Positions 1 to 7,254 of a DNA stretch of 64,000 nt are shown here, in pieces. Where the stretch lies: NCBI RefSeq assembly GCF_000508085.1, contig NZ_KI669560.1:898219-962218 (forward strand), written 5' to 3'. The translations under genes and the position numbers were made by a program. The notes under the pieces are model-generated. The model was not told the origin of the DNA and did not search any database. It saw only the letters and a list, made by a program, of their open reading frames with translations. The first letter of the stretch is position 1. Each line of letters starts with the position of its first letter. This DNA comes from Sediminibacterium sp. C3. GTDB taxonomy: Bacteria > Bacteroidota > Bacteroidia > Chitinophagales > Chitinophagaceae.

Positions 1-909
1 ACGCTCAATCCTGCTTTGGATAAAAGTATATCAGTGCCTGAACTGGTACCTGAAAAAAAATTACGTGCACTCTCTTCAAAAGTTGAACCCGGGGGTGGAG
101 GTATTAATATTTCCAGGGGATTAAAAAAACTGGGAGTCGATTCTGAAGCCATTATTTTATCCGGTGGTTATACAGGAAAAACCCTGGAAGCATTACTAAA
201 AAAAGAAGGGGTAAAGTTTACTGCAATTGAGACAGAAAATGATACAAGAGAAAATTTTGTGGTATTTGATGAGGATAAAAAATTGCAGTATCGTTTTGGC
301 ATGCCGGGTGAAACTGTTTCAGAAAAAGAACTGGGCTTACTGATGCAGGCCATTGGCAATTGTCATCACGCAGATTATGTAGTAGTCAGCGGAAGCCTGC
401 CTTCCGGAACTTCAGTTGCCGTATTTCATGAGATTGCCATCATTGCATCACAGCTAAATGCCAAATTGATTATAGATACATCAGGAGATGGTTTAAAAGC
501 TGCTGTTAAGGAAGGATTGTTTTTGATTAAACCTAATTTAAGAGAGCTGGCTTCTCTGGTTGGTAAAGAATGGATAGATGTCGCAGATGTTGTGCCAACA
601 GCAAGACAGGTGATTGAGTCAGGAGGCTGTAAAGCAATGGCAGTGTCCATGGGATCAGATGGAGCTATGCTGATTACAGAGGATGAAGTTTACCGGGCCT
701 GTGCACCCAAGGCAGAAGTATTGAGCACAGTTGGAGCGGGAGATAGTATGGTAGCAGGCATGCTGGCAGCGTTAACCAAAGGCTGGGGATGGAAAGAAGT
801 ATTGCAGTATGGGGTAGCAGCCGGATCTGCTGCCACATTGCATAAAGGGACTGAGCTCTGTAAACTGGAAGATACTGAACGCATTTTTGAGCAGATGAAA
901 CAGAATTAA
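1..909 (+). CDS. PfkB-family sugar-phosphate kinase (1-phosphofructokinase-like), 5' end outside window
   Basis: This is an ATP-dependent kinase of the ribokinase/PfkB family, probably phosphorylating fructose-1-phosphate or fructose-6-phosphate (family knowledge; the substrate cannot be fixed from sequence). The reading frame is open from base 1, with the N-terminal hallmark TLNPALD visible before the first possible start codon, so only a few residues are missing upstream. A glycine-rich GGGGINISRGL segment lies near residue 35, and the C-terminal GAGDSMVAGM signature carries the catalytic aspartate. The gene ends at TAA 907-909, 30 bp before a tRNA gene. It looks like core genome and belongs to the left flank of the island. 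Confidence 0.88.
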   Translation, partial: TLNPALDKSISVPELVPEKKLRALSSKVEPGGGGINISRGLKKLGVDSEAIILSGGYTGKTLEALLKKEGVKFTAIETENDTRENFVVFDEDKKLQYRFGMPGETVSEKELGLLMQAIGNCHHADYVVVSGSLPSGTSVAVFHEIAIIASQLNAKLIIDTSGDGLKAAVKEGLFLIKPNLRELASLVGKEWIDVADVVPTARQVIESGGCKAMAVSMGSDGAMLITEDEVYRACAPKAEVLSTVGAGDSMVAGMLAALTKGWGWKEVLQYGVAAGSAATLHKGTELCKLEDTERIFEQMKQN

Positions 910-939
910 CAAGCATCCGTTACATTTGCACCCATGATT

Positions 940-1011
940 GGTCTCGTAGTACAATGGATAGTATAAGAGTTTCCGAAGCTCCAGATCCAGGTTCGATTCC
1001 TGGCGAGACCA
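940..1011 (+). tRNA. tRNA-Arg (anticodon CCG)
   Basis: Cloverleaf read by eye. The acceptor stem is GGTCTCG (940-946) with CGAGACC (1004-1010), and the discriminator is A1011. The T arm is CCAGG-TTCGATT-CCTGG. The anticodon loop TTCCGAA (971-977) gives anticodon CCG (973-975), with one A-C mismatch at the top of the anticodon stem. CCA is not encoded. The 72-nt length is normal. No copy of its 3' end was seen at the far end of the island, so it does not look like the integration target. Confidence 0.9.
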
Positions 1012-1015
1012 CAAA

Positions 1016-1045
1016 CCCTCGCAGCGAAAGCTGCGGGGGTTTTTT
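1016..1045 (+). terminator. Rho-independent terminator after tRNA-Arg
   Basis: A ten-base-pair stem (CCCTCGCAGC with GCTGCGGGGG, one T-G pair) closes a GAAA tetraloop and is followed by six T residues. It ends the tRNA transcript. Confidence 0.85.
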
Positions 1046-1632
1046 GCGAATGAGCGGCCCGAATTTATTCGGGCAAGCGAATAAGCAAAAAAACCGCAGG
1101 GCAACCGAAGGTTGACATGCGAAGGGTTTGAGTAAGTTCAATACGGGAGGAAGTCGGTCGCAGACCGACAATCTTGGCGAGTATTGCCGACAATCCTGTA
1201 ATATTTTGCCATGCATTTTCAGGTTATTTATTTAAGCTTTTGAAAATCTTTATGAATTTACTATATTCATATACCCAATTGTTACAATATAATCTCTCCC
1301 CCAATTAATAATACTGTTAGTAATCACTGACCTTGGATAGCTATGTCTGTGACTCAGGAGGCTTTGCAGTATTAGAATTAATGTAATATACATCAAAGAT
1401 TTACTAAGACATTTTGATATCACAACTACTGAACGGTATTTACACGTGAGCAAAAAATCAAATGGTAAATATTGCTTGACAATAAGAAGTGTATAACCAC
1501 ATTGTATTGCACCAACAATGAAAATTGTATAAGTGAATTGATGCTAGAACAATTTAAAAACCATAATGTTAAAACCTTAAATTACAACGCCTCCATTTTC
1601 TTAAGATCTGGAGGAGTAGCGTATATTTAGGT
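1046..1632. other. Gene-free left flank of the island
   Basis: No convincing gene is seen. Short reading frames on the minus strand lie over the tRNA and terminator and have no family resemblance. Visible structures are a perfect 8-bp hairpin (GCCCGAAT/ATTCGGGC, 1057-1074) and a GTCGGTC/GACCGAC hairpin near 1153-1170. There is also CCGACAATCCTG at 1187-1198, which recurs at the right flank (36274-36285). From 1585 to 1632 CGCCTCC pairs loosely with GGAGGAGTAGCG and could be a worn attC-like site just before the first cassette start. Confidence 0.55.
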
Positions 1633-2106
1633 GTTGAGGCGAAATTCGTCAGCTGATTAAAATTGTAACGAATAATAGTTGCTTTTTATTGGTTAATTTT
1701 TAAAGAATGATTTTAGAAGACCTATACTAGCAAGCCTTTAGGCGAAGGCGCCTCAAGCTTGCTTGTGAAACGCCGAAGGCAAAAGGCTTGCATGAAGCTA
1801 AAGAATAAATTTTCTCAAATCGCTGATGTTGGGTGTCGGAAACTACGTAACATAAATGTTTTATCACCCAATGCTATTCAATGTAACCTATCTACTAAAG
1901 CAACAACATAAATTTCTTTTATGTCATTGCTTTAGTAGTACTAGCAGATATAGAACAGTAATTCAGCTGACGAACTCCGGTCGTCAGTTTAGATGGATTA
2001 AATTCAAAGACCTGTTAGACCTTCGCCCAACATTGCATTGATACTATCGGCGAAGCCTACAGTAAACAATTAACTAACTTTAGCCGACAGGATCAATGCT
2101 TCAACG
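1633..2106 (+). repeat. ORF-less structured cassette, copy A
   Basis: The unit starts with GTTGAGGCG and ends in the attC-like site at 2022-2112. It holds two strong foldable segments. One is GCAAGCCTT...AAGGCTTGC (about 1730-1790), enclosing GGCGCC/GGCGTT-type arms. The other is TACTAAAGCAA...TTGCTTTAGTA (about 1890-1940). TTCGTCAGCTGA near the start is inverted as TCAGCTGACGAA near 1964. Bases 1780-2106 are identical by eye to 17885-18211 in copy C. A 61-codon frame (1856-2041) crosses the hairpins and is not credible as a protein. The function may be a structured RNA or a regulatory spacer. Confidence 0.7.
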
Positions 2107-2112
2107 TTACCA
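2022..2112 (+). other. attC-like site closing cassette A
   Basis: R'' is TTCGCCCAAC (2022-2031) and R' is GTTACCA (2106-2112). The arms GCATTGAT and ATCAATGC pair, as do TCGGCGAAGCC and the TTAGCCGA region. R'' is close to the reverse complement of the unit's own start (GTTGAGGCGAA), with one inserted base, so the match is looser than in the protein-coding units. The GTTACCAGC here is the start of the restriction cassette. Confidence 0.65.
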
Positions 2113-2305
2113 GCAAGCGTAAAACGACACGACACAACAGACAGACACGAACTTAAACGAGAAAAAAGTAAACCATTTTGACAGGTGAACATAGACATAA
2201 AAATGATACAACAAACGGACAGCGAGTAAGCCGACACTCATTGCCGACCCTTCTTTGTTTTAATTTTTTTCCCACCGCACAAAATATTTTGAATTGCCAC
2301 CGCAC

Positions 2306-2370
2306 AAATGGCACATTTGGTTTTGCCCCACCCACAAGCCGACCCTTCAGCAAAACCAAAAGAGCCATTT
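2306..2370 (+). ncRNA. Two-stem ACATTT/AAAAGA element, copy 1 (upstream of hsdM)
   Basis: The outer stem is AAATGGC (2306-2312) with GCCATTT (2364-2370). The internal loop is ACATTT (2313-2318) facing AAAAGA (2358-2363). The inner stem is GGTTTTGC (2319-2326) with GCAAAACC (2350-2357). Both stems are perfect, and both differ in sequence from the other five copies while the internal loop is kept. It lies directly upstream of the promoter for hsdM. Whether it acts as RNA or DNA is unknown. Confidence 0.7.
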
Positions 2371-2403
2371 TTTGCCAACGCACCACCGAGAATATTAACT
2401 TTG
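2371..2403 (+). promoter_or_regulatory. Bacteroidota-type promoter for the hsd operon
   Basis: TTTG (2371-2374), a 21-base spacer and TAACTTTG (2396-2403) match the -33 TTTG and -7 TAnnTTTG consensus. Transcription would begin near 2409, giving a leader of about 24 nt before the hsdM ATG. Confidence 0.6.
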
Positions 2404-2432
2404 AAACCTATAAATTGAGATAAAAAGACAAC

Positions 2433-3893
2433 ATGTTCGAACAAACCTTTAAAAACATAGATGATATACTTTACAAGGACGCAGGAGCAGACAGCGAACT
2501 GGACTACATTGAACAAACTTCTTGGGTTTTGTTCTTGCGTTACCTTGACCAATTGGAAAGTGAAAAAGCGGACGAAGCCGCTTTGGAAGGAAAAGAATAT
2601 CAATACATTTTGGACGAGCAATTCCGTTGGCCTAATTGGGCAATGCCTAAAACGGCAGACGGTAAACTTGACCACCACAAAGCCATGACTGGACCTGACT
2701 TGGTTCAGTTTGTAGATTATAAGCTATTCCCCTATTTGGCAGGTTTTAAAGCAAAATCAATTGACAACCCAAAATCCATTGAATATAAAATCGGTGAGAT
2801 TTTCAGTGAACTCAACAACAAAATAAAAAGTGGCTATAATCTTCGTGAGATTATTGAAATGACTGATGAACTGCCTTTCGGCAGTTCTAAAGACAAGCAC
2901 GAACTTAGCCACTTGTATGAAACGAAAATCAAAAACATGGGCAATGCTGGTCGCAATGGCGGACAGTATTACACGCCAAGACCTTTGATTCGTGCCATTA
3001 TTGAAGTGTTGAATCCACAAGTTGGAGAAAAAATTTATGACGCAGCTTGCGGAAGTGCGGGTTTCTTGTGCGAAGCATACGCTTACATGTATGACCGCAT
3101 GGAGAAAAACACTGCCAACCTGAAAACCTTACAGGAAAACACGCTTTACGGAAAAGAGAAAAAGAACTTGGCTTACATCATTGGTGTAATGAATATGATT
3201 TTGCACGGCATTGAAGCCCCAAATATCATTCACACAAATACGCTGACTGAAAACATCAGAGACATTCAGGAAAAAGACCGTTACAATGTTATTCTTGCCA
3301 ATCCACCATTTGGGGGTAAGGAAAGAAAAGAAGTGCAACAAAACTTCGACATCAAAACTGGTGAAACGGCTTCTTTATTCTTACAGCATTTTATAAAGAG
3401 TCTGAAAGCAGGTGGACGAGCAGGTATTGTAATCAAAAACACTTTTTTGAGTAATGCCGATAATGCTTCTGTATCGTTGCGAAAACATTTATTGGAGAGT
3501 TGCAACCTGCACACCATTTTGGATATGCCAGCAGGAACATTCTTGGGTGCAGGAGTTAAAACCGTTGTATTGATTTTTACCAAAGGCGAGCCGACCAAAA
3601 AGATTTGGTATTACCAATGTATTCCGGGCAGAAGTTTGGGCAAAACTTCACCATTGAATGATGATGACTTGAAAGAATTTAAGCAACTGCAAAAAACATT
3701 GGCTGATTCTGACAACTCATGGACAGTTGATATTTCAACCATCAACACCAGCAATTACGATTTGAGTGTGAAAAACCCGAATGGAAAAGTAGAGCAAACT
3801 TTCCGTTCTATGGATGAGATATTGGCAGAGATGGAAGCATTGGACGAAGAAACAAGCGAAATTTTGAACGGAATAAAAGAAATGTTTTCATGA
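2433..3893 (+). CDS. hsdM: Type I restriction-modification system, DNA methyltransferase subunit
   Basis: N6-adenine methyltransferase that partners with HsdS to modify the recognition site and is part of the R2M2S restriction complex. An N-terminal helical HsdM domain (about 1-130) is followed by the Rossmann methylase fold, with the SAM-binding DAACGSAGF motif near residue 203 and the catalytic NPPFGG motif near residue 290. At 486 residues it is of normal length and looks intact. It is the first gene of hsdM-hsdS-rloC-hsdR; its stop overlaps the hsdS start by four bases, indicating translational coupling. The promoter and an ACATTT/AAAAGA element lie just upstream. Confidence 0.95.
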   Translation: MFEQTFKNIDDILYKDAGADSELDYIEQTSWVLFLRYLDQLESEKADEAALEGKEYQYILDEQFRWPNWAMPKTADGKLDHHKAMTGPDLVQFVDYKLFPYLAGFKAKSIDNPKSIEYKIGEIFSELNNKIKSGYNLREIIEMTDELPFGSSKDKHELSHLYETKIKNMGNAGRNGGQYYTPRPLIRAIIEVLNPQVGEKIYDAACGSAGFLCEAYAYMYDRMEKNTANLKTLQENTLYGKEKKNLAYIIGVMNMILHGIEAPNIIHTNTLTENIRDIQEKDRYNVILANPPFGGKERKEVQQNFDIKTGETASLFLQHFIKSLKAGGRAGIVIKNTFLSNADNASVSLRKHLLESCNLHTILDMPAGTFLGAGVKTVVLIFTKGEPTKKIWYYQCIPGRSLGKTSPLNDDDLKEFKQLQKTLADSDNSWTVDISTINTSNYDLSVKNPNGKVEQTFRSMDEILAEMEALDEETSEILNGIKEMFS

Positions 3894-5053
3894 GTCAAGT
3901 TGAACTAACCACTTTAGGAAAATCGTGTGATTTTTTCAATGGGAAAGCCCATGAAAAGAGCATTGACGAAAATGGAAATTACATTGTAGTCAATTCTAAA
4001 TTTATATCATCCGAAGGCAAATCGTTTAAACGCACCAACGAGCAAATGTTTCCTTTATACAAAGGCGATATTGTAATGGTAATGAGTGATGTGCCAAACG
4101 GCAAAGCCTTAGCCAAGTGTTTTATCATTGACAAAGTCGATACCTATTCATTGAACCAGCGTATTTGCTGCATACGAAGCAAGGAATTTGACACCAAATA
4201 TTTGTATTACCAGCTCAACAGAAACGTACACTTTTTGGCTTTCAACAACGGTGAAAACCAAACCAACTTACGGAAAGATGATATTCTTGCTTGCCCATTG
4301 ATTAAGCCTTCAATGGAAGAACAAAAAAGAATGGTTGCCGAATTAGATAATGCATATTCAAAAATTGAATCCGCCATTATTAATGTCGAAGCCAATTTAA
4401 AAAATGCAAAATTTTTATTTGACAATTACTTGTCTTCATTATTCGAAAATAATGAATATCGCTGGGAGCAGAAAAAATTAAAAGATGTTGCAGAATATTT
4501 CAATGGCTTAACATATTCGCCTAAAGATGTCAGTCAGAATGGAACAATTGTCTTAAGGTCATCAAACATTCAAAATGACAAACTTGACTTTGATGATATC
4601 GTCAGAGTTAACACAAAAATTAAAGAAAAGATTTTTGTTCAAGAAGGTGACATCCTTATGTGCAGTCGAAATGGAAGCAAGCATTTAGTTGGAAAAACTG
4701 CACCTATAAACAATCTACATGAAAAAATGACTTTTGGAACTTTCATGATGATTATTAGAAGTGAGTATAATCCATTTTTATTATGGTTCTTTAAAACTGA
4801 CGACTTTAAAAGGCAAATTAGTCAAGGAGAATACAATATGATTAACCAAATCACAAGATATATGCTTGATGATGTTATTGTTTTATTGCCAGAAATTGAA
4901 AAGCAAAAAGAGATAGTAAAAAATTTGAATACTTTGAACGAGCAGGTTTTGAAATTGACATTATTGTATAATAGTAAGATTGAATTGTTAGCAGAACTAA
5001 AATCGGGCATTTTAAAGCGAGCCTTTGAAAACGAATTAATAGAAGCAGAATAA
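3890..5053 (+). CDS. hsdS: Type I restriction-modification system, specificity subunit
   Basis: HsdS sets the DNA target of both methylation and restriction. The 387-residue protein shows the usual two target-recognition domains. The first (about 1-150) is followed by a conserved helix around MEEQKRMVAELDNAYSK. The second (about 195-330) is followed by the parallel helix LPEIEKQKEIVKNLNTLNEQ, giving the pseudo-dimeric spacer architecture. The gene overlaps hsdM by four bases and the next gene by one. The recognition sequence cannot be predicted by eye. It appears complete. Confidence 0.93.
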   Translation: MSQVELTTLGKSCDFFNGKAHEKSIDENGNYIVVNSKFISSEGKSFKRTNEQMFPLYKGDIVMVMSDVPNGKALAKCFIIDKVDTYSLNQRICCIRSKEFDTKYLYYQLNRNVHFLAFNNGENQTNLRKDDILACPLIKPSMEEQKRMVAELDNAYSKIESAIINVEANLKNAKFLFDNYLSSLFENNEYRWEQKKLKDVAEYFNGLTYSPKDVSQNGTIVLRSSNIQNDKLDFDDIVRVNTKIKEKIFVQEGDILMCSRNGSKHLVGKTAPINNLHEKMTFGTFMMIIRSEYNPFLLWFFKTDDFKRQISQGEYNMINQITRYMLDDVIVLLPEIEKQKEIVKNLNTLNEQVLKLTLLYNSKIELLAELKSGILKRAFENELIEAE

Positions 5054-7254
5054 TGATTACCAAAGTTACATTGAATGGCGTTGCTAGTTACAAGAAACCT
5101 GCTGTCTTGGAAACAGACATGAAGGTAAATCTTGTTTATGGTTTAAATGGAACTGGTAAAAGCACTTTTTCTGATTTTCTATATAAACAAACTGAACAAG
5201 ACTTTAAAGCATGCTCTATTGAAGGTCATAATCCTGACGAAGAAATTTTAGTTTACAATCAAACATTCATTCAAGATAACTTTTATCAGCCCGAAACATT
5301 AAAGGGTATTTTTACTTTATCAAAAGAGAACAAGGAAGCAGAAACAAAAATTTTAAATGCAGAAAAGGAAATCAAAAGACTTGATGCTGAAAAAATCCAG
5401 AAAAATGCGGACTTAAAAAAAGAAACTGAAGCTATATCTACAAAGCATGAAAAAGCAAAAGACAAAGTATGGGAAATCAAAAAGAACTATACAGGTGGCG
5501 ACAGAGTATTAGAATTTTGTCTTGAAGGCTATAGAAATGATGGTAATAAGTTATTGAGCTACATTGAAAGCTTAAAAAAGTCCGATAATAAACCAACAAA
5601 AACAACTGACAATATAAAGGAAGAAGTTCAAGCTCTATCAGGGGAAAATGCTCAAAAGTATTTTACACTCGAACCAATTGCTTTTGATGTCGCTGAAATC
5701 GAAACGGAACAAATTTTTAAGAAGCAGATTGTTGGTAATGAAAATAGCACGGTTTCGGGTTTAATTAATAAACTTGAAAATTCTGATTGGGTAAAAGACG
5801 GATTAAAATACTTACCAACACAAATTGAAACTGAAAATGAAACCTGTCCTTTCTGTCAGGAACAAACAATTTCAAGTCAATTGCTTCAAAGCATCAAAGA
5901 ATATTTTGACGAATCGTATGAAGCAGACTTAACAGCTATTAAGGAATTTCGCAAACAATACGCAGAAGCCATTCAGTTAATTCCCGATAAATCAACTTTT
6001 GAAAGTAATCCGAAGTTTGAAAATCATAAAAAGGACTTTGAAATCAAATACAACGCATTTACCAAAGTTGTAACAGAAAACTTAAAGCTGATTGATGATA
6101 AAATAAAAACTCCAAGCGTTCAAATCACTTTGAAAAGTTCTGTTACTGCATTGACTGATATTAATGGAGTAATTGACAACATCAATAAGCAGGTAAAAGA
6201 ACACAACAAAAAAATTGACCAAAAGGAAACAGCCTTAAACGACCTGAAAACTGATTTTTGGAATATTATGCGTTGGGAGTATGACCAAACTATAAGTTCA
6301 TACATTTCCGATAAATCGCAATCACAAAAAATCGTTTCTGGATTAAAACAGGCAATTGAAAAACTGGATTCAGACATTCAGAAGCAAAGAGAAATAATTG
6401 TTGAACAGCAAAAGCAGACCGTAAATATTGAAGTAGCAATTGCAAACATCAATAACGGACTTTTAGACCTTGGGATTCACGATTTCAAAATAAAACAACA
6501 CGCTGATAATCTTTACAAAATTTTTCGTGAGCAAAATGACAATAGAGTTTTTCTTTCACTAAGTGAAGGAGAAAAAATGATTATTAGCTTTTTGTATTTC
6601 TTGGAACTATGCAGGGGAAAGAAAGATGCCACAGAAGCTGCAAAGAAGAAAATCATTGTAATTGACGACCCTATTTCCAGTCTTTCACATGTTTATGTTT
6701 TCAATGTTGGCAGATTGATTAAAAATGAGTTTTTCGGTAAAAAAGAAAAGAAGAATGGTTTTACAACTTGGAACTACAAGTATGAGCAAGTCTTTGTTTT
6801 AACACACAGTCTTTACTTTTTCTATGAAATAACCGAAACCAAACATGATGAAAGAAAAGAGACTCAAAAGCTTTTCAGGCTAATTAAAAATGATGAAGGC
6901 AGTTACTTTGAAAAACTGACTTATGAATCAATTAAAAATGACTATCAGGCTTATTGGTATGTGATAAAAGACCAAAATCAGCATCCTGCATTAATAGCCA
7001 ATTGCATGAGAAATATAATTGAGTATTTCTTCAATTTCATAGAGAACAAAGACCTAAATAATTTTTTCAATCAACCTACTATGCAGGAAATTCGCTTTCA
7101 GGCATTTTATAGATATATCAATAGGGAATCACATTCCTTAGGTCAGAATATTTTTGATTTTAAAGAGTTCAACTACCAAGACTTTAAAGATGCTTTTGCA
7201 GAACTTTTCAAAGTTGCAGGTTACGAAGAACATTATAAGAAAATGATTGCATGA
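5053..7254 (+). CDS. rloC: RloC/PrrC-like AAA ATPase, probable anticodon nuclease
   Basis: This is a 733-residue SMC-like ATPase. Walker A is GLNGTGKST (30-38). Long charged helices flank a CPFC zinc-hook-type motif (265-268). An ABC-signature-like SLSEGEK segment lies near residue 505, followed by Walker B VIDDPISSLSH. The C-terminus carries R-x3-E (RNIIE) and, about 37 residues later, a histidine (NRESH). These resemble the Arg-Glu-His triad of PrrC/RloC anticodon nucleases. The position between hsdS and hsdR is that of prrC in the E. coli prr locus, where the nuclease cuts tRNA when a phage disables restriction. The hook and length favour RloC over PrrC. The nuclease role is inferred and other AAA_13 proteins remain possible. 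Confidence 0.75.
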   Translation: MITKVTLNGVASYKKPAVLETDMKVNLVYGLNGTGKSTFSDFLYKQTEQDFKACSIEGHNPDEEILVYNQTFIQDNFYQPETLKGIFTLSKENKEAETKILNAEKEIKRLDAEKIQKNADLKKETEAISTKHEKAKDKVWEIKKNYTGGDRVLEFCLEGYRNDGNKLLSYIESLKKSDNKPTKTTDNIKEEVQALSGENAQKYFTLEPIAFDVAEIETEQIFKKQIVGNENSTVSGLINKLENSDWVKDGLKYLPTQIETENETCPFCQEQTISSQLLQSIKEYFDESYEADLTAIKEFRKQYAEAIQLIPDKSTFESNPKFENHKKDFEIKYNAFTKVVTENLKLIDDKIKTPSVQITLKSSVTALTDINGVIDNINKQVKEHNKKIDQKETALNDLKTDFWNIMRWEYDQTISSYISDKSQSQKIVSGLKQAIEKLDSDIQKQREIIVEQQKQTVNIEVAIANINNGLLDLGIHDFKIKQHADNLYKIFREQNDNRVFLSLSEGEKMIISFLYFLELCRGKKDATEAAKKKIIVIDDPISSLSHVYVFNVGRLIKNEFFGKKEKKNGFTTWNYKYEQVFVLTHSLYFFYEITETKHDERKETQKLFRLIKNDEGSYFEKLTYESIKNDYQAYWYVIKDQNQHPALIANCMRNIIEYFFNFIENKDLNNFFNQPTMQEIRFQAFYRYINRESHSLGQNIFDFKEFNYQDFKDAFAELFKVAGYEEHYKKMIA

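Noticed and set aside
940-1011. tRNA-Arg as the attachment site of an integrative element
   Set aside because: No duplicate of the tRNA 3' end was seen at the right flank, no integrase is encoded, and the array begins about 620 bases further on at a GTT cassette start.
772-1216. Minus-strand proteins across the tRNA and its terminator
   Set aside because: These frames are translations of the tRNA and hairpin sequences and are a known source of false hypothetical proteins.
1856-2041. 61-residue protein in the ORF-less cassettes (also 17961-18146 and, changed, 13993-14211)
   Set aside because: The frame runs through both long hairpins and the attC stem, and copy B changes it at many residues and at the end. 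Structure explains the conservation better than coding.
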